A stretch of DNA of 6,636 nucleotides from an uncultured Collinsella sp. (GTDB taxonomy: Bacteria; Actinomycetota; Coriobacteriia; Coriobacteriales; Coriobacteriaceae): NCBI GenBank assembly GCA_900752275.1, contig CAADUS010000071.1:1-6636 (forward strand), read 5' to 3'. Both the position numbers and the translations under genes were made by a program. This document shows, one piece after another, positions 1-5,280 of the stretch. Numbering within the stretch: the stretch's first letter is position 1; each line of letters opens with the position of its first letter. The notes below the pieces were generated by a model. That model did not search any database, had not been told where the DNA came from, and saw only the letters and a list, made by a program, of their open reading frames with translations.

Positions 1-240
1 GCGAAGCTCAGCTTCGTCGAGGGCGTCGACTCCTACGTTCCCTACGCCGGCTCCCTCAAGGACGGCGTGGGCGGCACGCTCTACAAGGTCAAGTCCACGA
101 TGTGCAACTGTGGTGCCCTCTCGATCCCCGAGCTCCAGGAAAAGGCACGCCTAACCTTGGTGAGCTCGACCTCGATCGTCGAAGGCGGCGCCCACGACGT
201 AGTCGTGAAGGATTCTCAGCAGAGCGTTTCCTATCGATAA
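1..240 (+). CDS. guaB: IMP dehydrogenase, C-terminal end (5' part outside the window)
   Basis: The reading frame is open from base 1 and ends at TAA 238-240, giving the last 79 residues of a longer protein. IMP dehydrogenase oxidises IMP to XMP with NAD+, the rate-limiting cytosolic step toward GMP. The visible segment is the end of the TIM barrel and the C-terminal tail: EGVDSYVPYAGSLKDGV at about residues 9-25, then a STMCNCGALSIPELQ stretch and SIVEGGAHDVVVKD, which matches the family's final active-site/monovalent-cation segment containing Glu-Gly-Gly and HDV. The catalytic Cys loop, the CBS domains and the start are not in the window. The tail type (MCNCGALSIPELQ) is the version I associate with clostridial and coriobacterial IMPDHs rather than the E. 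coli type. A GMP reductase is the main alternative, and is less likely. The stop codon is followed within 5 bases by a large inverted repeat. Confidence 0.85.
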   Translation, partial: AKLSFVEGVDSYVPYAGSLKDGVGGTLYKVKSTMCNCGALSIPELQEKARLTLVSSTSIVEGGAHDVVVKDSQQSVSYR

Positions 241-244
241 GCGG

Positions 245-340
245 CTTTCCCAAGCACCGCACCTTGCCGTTCAAACCGTCGCTCGCGTACCAAAGTACGC
301 GTCGCTCCTCTTTCACGGCAATCTGCGGCACTTGGAAAAC
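245..340. repeat. Imperfect long inverted repeat (possible dispersed palindromic element)
   Basis: The two arms run from 245-270 and 315-340 and pair in blocks: TTGCCGT (264-270) with ACGGCAA (315-321), ACCGC-type block 257-261 with 324-328, and CCAAG (250-254) with CTTGG (331-335), separated by two-base mismatches. At the centre is a perfect 7-bp hairpin CGCGTAC (284-290), loop CAAA, GTACGCG (295-301). The octamer CGTCGCTC occurs twice as a direct repeat (277-284 and 300-307) around that hairpin. There is no U-tract after the right arm, so it is a poor intrinsic terminator. The form suggests a REP/MITE-like intergenic repeat, but copy number cannot be seen here. Short open frames on both strands cross it but have no ribosome binding site. 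Confidence 0.6.
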
Positions 341-360
341 CCGACCATATTTGGGCGGGT
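339..360. other. Small hairpin in the guaB-leuS gap
   Basis: ACCCGACC (339-346) pairs with GGGCGGGT (353-360) with one A/C mismatch and a six-base AT-rich loop. It starts where the right arm of the larger inverted repeat ends. The sequence after it (AACAATTAGC) has no run of T, so it is not a convincing terminator by itself. It may protect the guaB 3' end or be part of the repeat element. Confidence 0.4.
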
Positions 361-370
361 AACAATTAGC

Positions 371-385
371 GGTTGATTCACAACC
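371..385. other. Short hairpin GGTTG-ATTCA-CAACC
   Basis: A perfect 5-bp stem (371-375 with 381-385) and a 5-base loop, 10 bases after the previous hairpin. It is short enough to occur by chance. It is listed because it belongs to a run of consecutive stem-loops filling this 370-base gap. Confidence 0.25.
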
Positions 386-399
386 ACGTTATTTAGATA

Positions 400-434
400 A
401 AGCGAGATGCCTGCAAGTCGCAGGCATCTCGCTT
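400..434 (+). terminator. Perfect 15-bp stem-loop, probable guaB terminator
   Basis: AAGCGAGATGCCTGC (400-414) pairs without a mismatch with GCAGGCATCTCGCTT (420-434) around the loop AAGTC. The 3' side is followed by GTCGTATTTGC, only a broken T-rich stretch, and the 5' side by ATTTAGATA. It is therefore a strong hairpin with a weak U-tract, placed about 160 bases after guaB. It most likely ends or trims the guaB transcript and insulates leuS. A role as an attenuator for a leuS transcript starting further upstream (for example from a weak TTGATT/GATAAA pair at 373 and 396) is possible but unsupported. Confidence 0.6.
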
Positions 435-442
435 GTCGTATT

Positions 443-451
443 TGCTATCAT
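443..451 (+). promoter_or_regulatory. Candidate extended -10 element for leuS
   Basis: TGCTATCAT fits the extended -10 pattern TGnTATAAT with one mismatch in the hexamer. No good -35 hexamer lies 16-18 bases upstream, because that position is inside the preceding 15-bp stem. Transcription would start near 458, just before the palindrome at 460-600, so the whole palindrome would be in the leuS 5' leader. This is the best promoter-like element I can find between the terminator stem and leuS, but it is weak. Confidence 0.3.
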
Positions 452-459
452 CAGTCAAG

Positions 460-600
460 TTAACCTTAGGGTCGGTCGGCTTGGCTTTGTTCGCTACAAG
501 TTCCGCACGCAAAGAAGAGCACTTAATGTGCTCTTCGTCTTGCGCAGGACTGTTCGCAGTAGCGAATAAAGCCAAGCCGCCCGACCCCAGCTAAGATTAA
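460..600. repeat. 141-nt palindrome forming the leuS leader stem-loop
   Basis: The outer arms pair almost continuously: GGGTCGG (469-475) with CCGACCC (581-587), one T/C mismatch, CGGCTTGGCTTT (477-488) with 568-579, a G-T wobble, and TTCGCTAC (490-497) with GTAGCGAA (559-566). Inside, CGCAA (508-512) pairs with TTGCG (540-544), and GAAGAGCAC (514-522) with GTGCTCTTC (528-536) around the loop TTAAT. At the outer ends TTAACCTTAG (460-469) mirrors CTAAGATTAA (591-600), with a small bulge at 588-590 if folded as one stem. There is no T-run, so it is not an intrinsic terminator. The base of the stem touches the leuS Shine-Dalgarno. It may be a regulatory leader, an RNase III-type processing site, or a MITE-like insertion bounded by TTAA. 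Confidence 0.7.
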
Positions 601-605
601 AGGAG
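599..605 (+). promoter_or_regulatory. leuS ribosome binding site AAAGGAG
   Basis: AAAGGAG lies 5 bases before ATG 611 and fixes that start. Its first two bases are the last two bases of the palindrome at 460-600, so full folding of the leader would partly involve it. Confidence 0.8.
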
Positions 606-610
606 CTGAT

Positions 611-3187
611 ATGTGCGATTGCACAGATCATAAGGACGAGATCCCTGTCTACGACGCGCAGGCCATTGAGTCCAAGTGGATGAAGGCCTGGGAGGACTCC
701 AACCTCTTTGCCGTCGACACCGACGACAGCAAGCCCAAGAAGTACGTGCTCGAGATGTTCCCGTATCCGTCGGGCGACCTGCACATGGGCCACGCGCGCA
801 ACTACACCATCGGCGATGCCATGGCCCGTCAGGCTCGCATGCGCGGCTTTGACGTGCTGCATCCCATCGGCTTTGACGCCTTTGGCCTGCCCGCCGAGAA
901 CGCCGCCATCAAGCACAACACGCAGGCTGCCGCTTGGACGTATAAGAACATGGACCAGGCGCTCGCCACGATGAAGCGCATGGGCTTCTCCTACGATCTG
1001 GATCGCATGGTCAAGACCTGCAGTCCCGACTACTACCGTTGGGGTCAGTGGATCTTTGAGAAGATGTGGGAAAAGGGCCTGGTCTACCGCAAGAAGAACC
1101 CGGTCAACTGGTGCCCTAACTGCAAGACCGTTCTGGCCAACGAGCAGGTCACCGAGGGCAAGTGCTGGCGCTGCGGCACTGAGCCCGAGAAGCGCGACCT
1201 TGAGCAGTGGTACTTCAAGATCACCGAGTACTCCCAGGAGCTGCTCGATGACCTGGAGAAGCTCCCCGGCTGGCCCGAGCGCGTCAAGCAGATGCAGGCC
1301 AACTGGATCGGTCGCTCCGAGGGCGCCGAGGTCGACTTTACCCTGTGCGACCAGGATGGCGAGCCCATCGAGGGCGACGAGGGCAAGATCACCGTCTTCA
1401 CCACGCGTGCCGACACCCTCTTTGGCGTCTCCTTCTTTGTTCTGGCTCCTGAGTACGCTCGTCTGCACGAGCTCGTCGAGGGCACGGAGTACGAGGAAGC
1501 CGTTACCAAGATCGTCGAGGACTCCAAGCATATCTCTGCCGTCGAGCGTGCCCAGGGCACCCTCGAGAAGCACGGTGCCTTTACCGGCCGCTACGTGGTG
1601 AACCCCGTCAACGGCGAGAAGGTCCCCGTGTGGGTTGCCGATTATGTCGTGGCCGACTACGGCACCGGCGCCGTCATGGCCGTTCCCTGTGGCGACCAGC
1701 GCGACTTTGAGTTTGCCCGCAAGTACGACCTGCCGATCGTGCCGATCATCCTGGACGATGACGATCGCGCTGCCGTCGAGGCCAGCGGCGAGACCATCGA
1801 TACCTTCCATGCCGAGACCGTCGACTGGGATTGCGCCCACGCTGCCGAGGGTACGCTGGTCCAGTCCGGCAAGTACACCGGCATGCGCGGCGGTAAGCAC
1901 TCCGAGGGCGAGGCTGCCATCGTGGCCGACCTCGAGGCCATGGGCTGCGGCCGTCGCAAGGTCGAGTTCCGCCTGCGCGACTGGCTCATCAGCCGCCAGC
2001 GTTACTGGGGCAACCCCATCCCGGCCATTCACTGCGAGCACTGCGGCATCGTGCCCGTGCCCGAGGATCAGCTGCCGGTGACGCTGCCCGAGAACCTGGA
2101 CCTGGGCGCCGGCGAGACCCTCGCCGAGTGCAAGGACTTCTACGAGACCACCTGCCCGGTCTGCGGTCGCCCGGCCAAGCGCGAGACCGATACCATGGAC
2201 ACCTTCACCTGCTCCAGCTGGTATTACCTGCGCTACACCGACCCGCACAACACCGAGCTGCCCTTCTCCCGCGAGGCGGCCGACCGTTGGATGCCCGTCG
2301 ATAACTACATCGGCGGCATCGAGCACGCCATTCTGCACCTGCTCTACAGCCGCTTCTTTACCAAGGCGCTTCGCGACCTGGGCCTGTTGAGCGTGGACGA
2401 GCCCTTTACCAACCTGCTGTGCCAGGGCATGGTCAAGGACGAGAACGGCGACACCATGTCCAAGTCCAAGGGCAACGTCGTGCCCCCGAGCTCGGTTATC
2501 GAGCCCTACGGCGCCGACACTATGCGTCTGGCGATCCTGTTTATCGCACCGCCCGAGAAGGACTTCGACTGGGATCCCAAGGCCGTCGAGGGCGCCAACC
2601 GCTTTATCAAGCGCGCCTGGCGTATCGTGTGGCAGCTCGTCCAGTCGGGCGACGCCAGCGTGGCCTTCGACAAGTCCGTGCTCGACGAGACCGCGATGAA
2701 GCTCTACCGCGAGCGTCACCGTACCATCGCCAAGTGCACCGAGGACTTTGATCGCGGCCAGTTCAACACCGCGATCTCGGCCGTCATGGAGCTCGTCAAC
2801 GCGGCGAGCGCCTACCTCAACGCCACCGAGGGTACCGCCCGCGACAAGGCGCTGTGCTACGGCGTGGCCAAGGACATCGTGAGCGTCCTTGCCCCCATCT
2901 GCCCGTTCTGGGCCGACGAGCTGTGGCACGAGGCGCTCGGCTGCGAGGGCAACGCCTACACCGCCGCCTGGCCCGAGTTCGACCTGGCCGAGTCCGTTGA
3001 GGACACGGTGCAGATCGTGGTCCAGGTGCTCGGTAAGGTCCGCGGCCGCGTCGACGTTGCCCGCGATGCCTCCAACGAGGAGATGCAGGCTGCCGCCGAG
3101 GCCGCCGTCGCCAAGTGGCTCGAGGGCAAGACGGTCGTCAAGGCCATCTGCGTGCCCGGCAAGCTGGTCAACTTGGTGGCCAAGTAA
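611..3187 (+). CDS. leuS: Leucine--tRNA ligase (LeuRS)
   Basis: This class Ia synthetase charges tRNA-Leu with leucine in the cytosol and edits mischarged tRNA. Its 858 residues match the usual bacterial length of about 860. Visible parts, in order: N-terminal catalytic core with PYPSGDLHMGHARNYTIGD (HMGH at residues 58-61); zinc ribbon C168/C171/C185/C188; CP1 editing domain with TTRADT (264-269) and GTGAVMAVP followed by CGDQRD (360-365); DWLISRQRYWGNPIP (from 457); second Cys set C475/C478/C515/C518; TMSKS (615-619), with the catalytic second Lys at 618; the helical anticodon-binding domain; and the small C-terminal domain ending VPGKLVNLVAK. Two variants are worth noting: the first Lys of KMSKS is Thr, and the His usual before the editing DQRD is Gly361. 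The conserved editing Asp (D365) and Arg266 are present. ATG 611 has a good ribosome binding site. Terminators on both sides suggest a monocistronic unit. Confidence 0.97.
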   Translation: MCDCTDHKDEIPVYDAQAIESKWMKAWEDSNLFAVDTDDSKPKKYVLEMFPYPSGDLHMGHARNYTIGDAMARQARMRGFDVLHPIGFDAFGLPAENAAIKHNTQAAAWTYKNMDQALATMKRMGFSYDLDRMVKTCSPDYYRWGQWIFEKMWEKGLVYRKKNPVNWCPNCKTVLANEQVTEGKCWRCGTEPEKRDLEQWYFKITEYSQELLDDLEKLPGWPERVKQMQANWIGRSEGAEVDFTLCDQDGEPIEGDEGKITVFTTRADTLFGVSFFVLAPEYARLHELVEGTEYEEAVTKIVEDSKHISAVERAQGTLEKHGAFTGRYVVNPVNGEKVPVWVADYVVADYGTGAVMAVPCGDQRDFEFARKYDLPIVPIILDDDDRAAVEASGETIDTFHAETVDWDCAHAAEGTLVQSGKYTGMRGGKHSEGEAAIVADLEAMGCGRRKVEFRLRDWLISRQRYWGNPIPAIHCEHCGIVPVPEDQLPVTLPENLDLGAGETLAECKDFYETTCPVCGRPAKRETDTMDTFTCSSWYYLRYTDPHNTELPFSREAADRWMPVDNYIGGIEHAILHLLYSRFFTKALRDLGLLSVDEPFTNLLCQGMVKDENGDTMSKSKGNVVPPSSVIEPYGADTMRLAILFIAPPEKDFDWDPKAVEGANRFIKRAWRIVWQLVQSGDASVAFDKSVLDETAMKLYRERHRTIAKCTEDFDRGQFNTAISAVMELVNAASAYLNATEGTARDKALCYGVAKDIVSVLAPICPFWADELWHEALGCEGNAYTAAWPEFDLAESVEDTVQIVVQVLGKVRGRVDVARDASNEEMQAAAEAAVAKWLEGKTVVKAICVPGKLVNLVAK

Positions 3188-3201
3188 GCGCTGCGCGCTT
3201 A
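3185..3201 (+). other. Hairpin spanning the leuS stop codon
   Basis: TAAGCGC (3185-3191, starting with the TAA stop) pairs perfectly with GCGCTTA (3195-3201) around a TGC loop. It lies 15 bases upstream of the intrinsic terminator. It may stabilise the leuS 3' end, but could be chance in GC-rich DNA. Confidence 0.4.
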
Positions 3202-3216
3202 GCTGACGCATAAAAG

Positions 3217-3252
3217 ACGAGGGGCGATCCGGTTGGGTCGTCCCTCGTTTTT
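3217..3252 (+). terminator. Intrinsic terminator of leuS
   Basis: A 14-bp stem (3217-3230 with 3235-3248, two G-T wobbles, no mismatch) with the tetraloop GGTT is followed by TTTTT (3248-3252). On the 5' side it is preceded by TAAAAG, so the reverse complement also has a short U-tract and weak bidirectional function is possible. It starts 29 bases after the leuS stop codon. Confidence 0.9.
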
Positions 3253-3338
3253 CATGTACCTGCCCTGATGTCTGCGGTCAATTGTCCTATTCTTGTGGAG
3301 AAGCTGTGCGCACGCTGACCTGCAGATTCGTACTGTGC

Positions 3339-3367
3339 TTGCACGTTTCCGCAGCTATTGGTATAGT
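3339..3367 (+). promoter_or_regulatory. Sigma70-type promoter of the rimP-nusA-infB operon
   Basis: TTGCAC (3339-3344) and TATAGT (3362-3367) are separated by exactly 17 bases, with 4/6 and 5/6 agreement to consensus. Transcription is predicted to start near 3374, about 72 bases before the rimP ATG. The region 3253-3338 just upstream holds no gene. Its only visible structure is the 8-base palindrome GTGCGCAC at 3306-3313, which might be an operator or nothing. Confidence 0.75.
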
Positions 3368-3392
3368 TTGCTTGCAAATGAAGTTGTAATTG

Positions 3393-3425
3393 AAAGAAGT
3401 GGGGTTTCGGCCCCGCTTCTTTTTT
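3393..3425 (+). terminator. Intrinsic terminator in the rimP leader (attenuator)
   Basis: AGAAGTGGGG (3395-3404) pairs with CCCCGCTTCT (3411-3420) with one T-G wobble around the loop TTTCGG; A-T pairs extend the stem to 3393/3422. Six T follow the stem (3420-3425). It lies about 20-50 bases after the predicted start point and 20 bases before the rimP ATG, so transcripts must read through it to reach rimP-nusA-infB. No competing antiterminator of comparable length is evident in the short leader, which points to protein- or pausing-based control. Without readthrough the promoter would yield an RNA of only about 50 nt. Confidence 0.85.
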
Positions 3426-3433
3426 GTATGGAT

Positions 3434-3439
3434 GGAGGT
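3434..3439 (+). promoter_or_regulatory. rimP ribosome binding site GGAGGT
   Basis: GGAGGT sits 6-7 bases before ATG 3446 and decides this start over an in-frame ATG at 3428, which would leave the ribosome binding site inside the coding region and has only the terminator U-tract upstream. Confidence 0.8.
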
Positions 3440-3445
3440 GCCGCA

Positions 3446-3940
3446 ATGGTCAAGACCAAGACCGAGCAGGCGATCATCGACGCGCTCGAGGCCGTCGCTC
3501 CCCAGCACGATGTCGACATCGTCGACGTCGAGCTCGTGGGTGCCACCAAGGCCCCCTGCGTGCGTGTGCGTATCGAGGGTGCCGAGGGTCAGAGCCTGTC
3601 GCTCAACGACGTCACGGCCAACACCAAGTGGGTCGGCGATGTGATTGAGGAGCTCGATCCCATCTCTTCGAGCTATACGCTCGAGGTGTCGAGCCCGGGT
3701 ATGGCGCGCCCGCTGCGCCGCCCGTGCGACTTTGCCCGCTTTGTGGGCGAGAACTGCGAGCTCACCTCCACCGCCACCGAGGGCCGTCGCAAGTACGCCG
3801 GCAAGATTGCCGCCGCCACCGAGACGAACGTGACCCTCGAGCTCGAGGGCGGCGAGTCTGTTACCCTCGATTTCTCTGATGTTAAAAAGTGCAAGTTGAA
3901 GCCCACCTACGACTTCAAGCCCGCGAAGGAAGGAAAGTAA
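3446..3940 (+). CDS. rimP: Ribosome maturation factor RimP
   Basis: RimP binds the nascent 30S subunit and helps late assembly of the head/decoding region. The 164 residues are close to the usual 150-160. The N-terminal alpha/beta domain (about 1-85) contains the VDVELVG strand and the signature YTLEVSSPGMARPL (77-90). The C-terminal SH3-like domain (about 92-155) includes GRRKYAGKI and the ending SDVKKCKLKPTYDF. The usual acidic residue in the SPG(L/I)(D/E)RPL signature is Ala87 here, a minor variation. The tail is short and Lys-rich. It is the first gene of the rimP-nusA-infB operon, behind the attenuator. Its last codons form the nusA ribosome binding site, and its stop is one base from the nusA ATG, which suggests translational coupling. 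Confidence 0.95.
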   Translation: MVKTKTEQAIIDALEAVAPQHDVDIVDVELVGATKAPCVRVRIEGAEGQSLSLNDVTANTKWVGDVIEELDPISSSYTLEVSSPGMARPLRRPCDFARFVGENCELTSTATEGRRKYAGKIAAATETNVTLELEGGESVTLDFSDVKKCKLKPTYDFKPAKEGK

Positions 3941-3941
3941 G

Positions 3942-5189
3942 ATGGCAGCATCCGACATGATGTCCGCCCTGATGGAGCTTTGCCAGGAGAAGCACATCGA
4001 CCAGCTCTACCTGATCGACCGCCTGGAGCAGTCGCTCGCCAAGAGCTATGCCGAGATCCTGCATCTTGAGTGGGGCGCCAAGGTGACCATCGACCGCACC
4101 ACCGGTAAGATCTACGTCTACCGCCTGGAGCCGATTGACGATTCCATGGACGAGGAGGGCAACTTCACCGAGTTTGAGGAGATCGACGTCACCCCCAAGA
4201 ACACGAGCCGCATAGCTGCCCAGCACGCCAAGGCCGAGATCAACGCCATCGTGCGTAACTCCGCTCGCGAGCAGATCTACGAGGAGTTCTCCGGCCGCAT
4301 CGGTGACCTCATCAGCGGTACCGTGCTGCAGTCCACACCCGACTTCACGATTGTCAAGATTCGCGAGGGCGTCGAGGCCGAGCTGCCGCACTTCGACCAG
4401 CGCCGTTACGAGAACGAGCGCAACGAGCGTCCGATGGGCGAGCGCTACCTGCACAACCAGCACATCAAGGCCGTGATCATCGACGTTCGCGACCCCAACT
4501 CCAACCTGCAGCCGGTTCGTGGCGAGCACAGCCGTCCGCCGATTGTCATCTCCCGTACCCACCCCGAGCTCATGCGTCGTCTGTTTGAGCAGGAGGTGCC
4601 CGAGATCTATGAGGGCACCGTCCAGATCAAGTCGATCGCCCGCGAGCCCGGCCAGCGCTCCAAGGTCGCCGTCCACTCGCTCGACGACCGTCTGGATCCC
4701 GTGGGCGCCTGCGTCGGCCCCAAGGGCAGCCGTGTTCGCGCTGTCGTGGGCGAGCTCCGTGGCGAGCGCGTCGACGTCATCCTGTGGGATGCCGATCCTG
4801 CCGTCTACGTCGCCAACGCCCTGTCGCCCGCTAAGGTCACCCGCGTCCTCATCGACGAGGAGAAGGCCTACGCCGGCGTCATCGTGCCCGACGACCAGTT
4901 GTCCCTCGCCATCGGCAAGGAGGGCCAGAACGCCCGCCTCGCCGCGCGCCTGACCGGCTGGCACATCGACATCAAGTCCGAGACGCTTGCCGCCGACATC
5001 CTCAAGAATGTTCCCGTTCACGAGGAGCCCGCCGCCGACCTGATCGGTGACGAGGAGGACGAGGACGTCCGCCGCTGCGAGTATGTGTCCGAGGACGGCA
5101 TCCAGTGCCGCAACCAGGCTCGTCCCGGCTCCCGTTTCTGCGGTGTCCACGACACCGACGCCTTCGATGATGCGGAGGACCTGATCTAG
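3942..5189 (+). CDS. nusA: Transcription factor NusA with a C-terminal zinc-knuckle-like tail
   Basis: NusA binds RNA polymerase and nascent RNA, promotes pausing and hairpin-dependent termination, and takes part in antitermination. In 415 residues I see: the RNAP-binding N-terminal domain (1 to about 115); the S1 domain (about 118-200, with SGRIGDLISGTV and VEAELPHFDQ); KH1 (about 205-285, GPKG at 259-262); KH2 (about 286-350, GKEG at 325-328, then LTGWHIDIKS); an acidic linker (about 357-376); then C379, C389, C400 and H403 in a Cys-x9-Cys-x10-Cys-x2-His pattern; and a final acidic stretch to I415. The E. coli-type acidic repeats are absent, as in Gram-positive NusA, but the Cys/His motif is not part of the standard domain set. 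It resembles the short CxxxxxxxxxC...GSxxCxxH modules (DUF5763-like) attached to various proteins. The start at 3942 follows a tandem AAGGAAGGAAA (3926-3936). Confidence 0.96.
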   Translation: MAASDMMSALMELCQEKHIDQLYLIDRLEQSLAKSYAEILHLEWGAKVTIDRTTGKIYVYRLEPIDDSMDEEGNFTEFEEIDVTPKNTSRIAAQHAKAEINAIVRNSAREQIYEEFSGRIGDLISGTVLQSTPDFTIVKIREGVEAELPHFDQRRYENERNERPMGERYLHNQHIKAVIIDVRDPNSNLQPVRGEHSRPPIVISRTHPELMRRLFEQEVPEIYEGTVQIKSIAREPGQRSKVAVHSLDDRLDPVGACVGPKGSRVRAVVGELRGERVDVILWDADPAVYVANALSPAKVTRVLIDEEKAYAGVIVPDDQLSLAIGKEGQNARLAARLTGWHIDIKSETLAADILKNVPVHEEPAADLIGDEEDEDVRRCEYVSEDGIQCRNQARPGSRFCGVHDTDAFDDAEDLI

Positions 5190-5198
5190 CGCGCGGTT

Positions 5199-5219
5199 GC
5201 GCCGGGCGGGTCCCGGCGC
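5199..5219 (+). other. GC-rich hairpin after nusA
   Basis: GCGCCGGG (5199-5206) pairs perfectly with CCCGGCGC (5212-5219) around the loop CGGGT, 10 bases after the nusA stop. The next bases (GTCTCCCACG) contain no T-run, so full termination is unlikely. It could act as a pause, processing or 3'-stability element, or as a Rho-independent site only when assisted by NusA. Confidence 0.6.
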
Positions 5220-5244
5220 GTCTCCCACGCTCGTTCAGTCTCTA

Positions 5245-5259
5245 GGCACCCAAGGTGCC
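5245..5259 (+). other. Small hairpin in the infB leader
   Basis: GGCACC (5245-5250) and GGTGCC (5254-5259) form a perfect 6-bp stem with a CAA loop, ending 9 bases before the infB Shine-Dalgarno AGGTGA (5269-5274). It may modulate infB translation or mark RNA processing. Significance is uncertain because of its size. Confidence 0.4.
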
Positions 5260-5280
5260 AGAAAGGGTAGGTGAAGTCAT

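Noticed and set aside
89..362. Short open frames on both strands across the guaB end and the following inverted repeat (89-331 minus, 102-362 plus)
   Set aside because: Both overlap the real guaB frame and the palindrome, have no ribosome binding site, and their sequence similarity to each other comes only from the inverted repeat.
526..594. Possible leader peptide inside the leuS palindrome (ATG 526 to TAA 592-594, or GTG 528 to TAA 567-569)
   Set aside because: Only one or two Leu codons, start within the hairpin loop and stem, and only a weak purine-rich stretch upstream. A Leu-codon attenuator would be expected to have a run of Leu codons and a downstream terminator.
435..610. T-box riboswitch controlling leuS
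   Set aside because: No T-box consensus (AGGGTGGNACCGCG-type) and no terminator/antiterminator pair in the leader; the long simple palindrome does not match the Stem I plus antiterminator layout.
241..610. A structured non-coding RNA gene such as tRNA, SRP RNA or 6S RNA in the guaB-leuS gap
   Set aside because: No tRNA cloverleaf with a TTCAAAT/C-type T-arm, no GGAAGGA-type SRP tetraloop core and no 6S-like open bubble can be found; the region is better described as separate stem-loops.
494..3211. 905-residue open frame antisense to leuS, and similar long antisense frames over rimP/nusA (3915-5228) and infB (5242-6564)
   Set aside because: They are a by-product of C/G-ending codons: the sense genes rarely use TTA, CTA or TCA, so the opposite strand has few stops. 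The antisense products are low-complexity Gly/Leu/Val/Ala-rich, have no family resemblance, and the sense frames are clear known proteins.
3293..3445. N-terminal extension of rimP from TTG 3293 or ATG 3428
   Set aside because: The extension would run through the promoter and terminator hairpin. GGAGGT at 3434-3439 is correctly placed only for ATG 3446, which also gives the normal RimP N-terminus.
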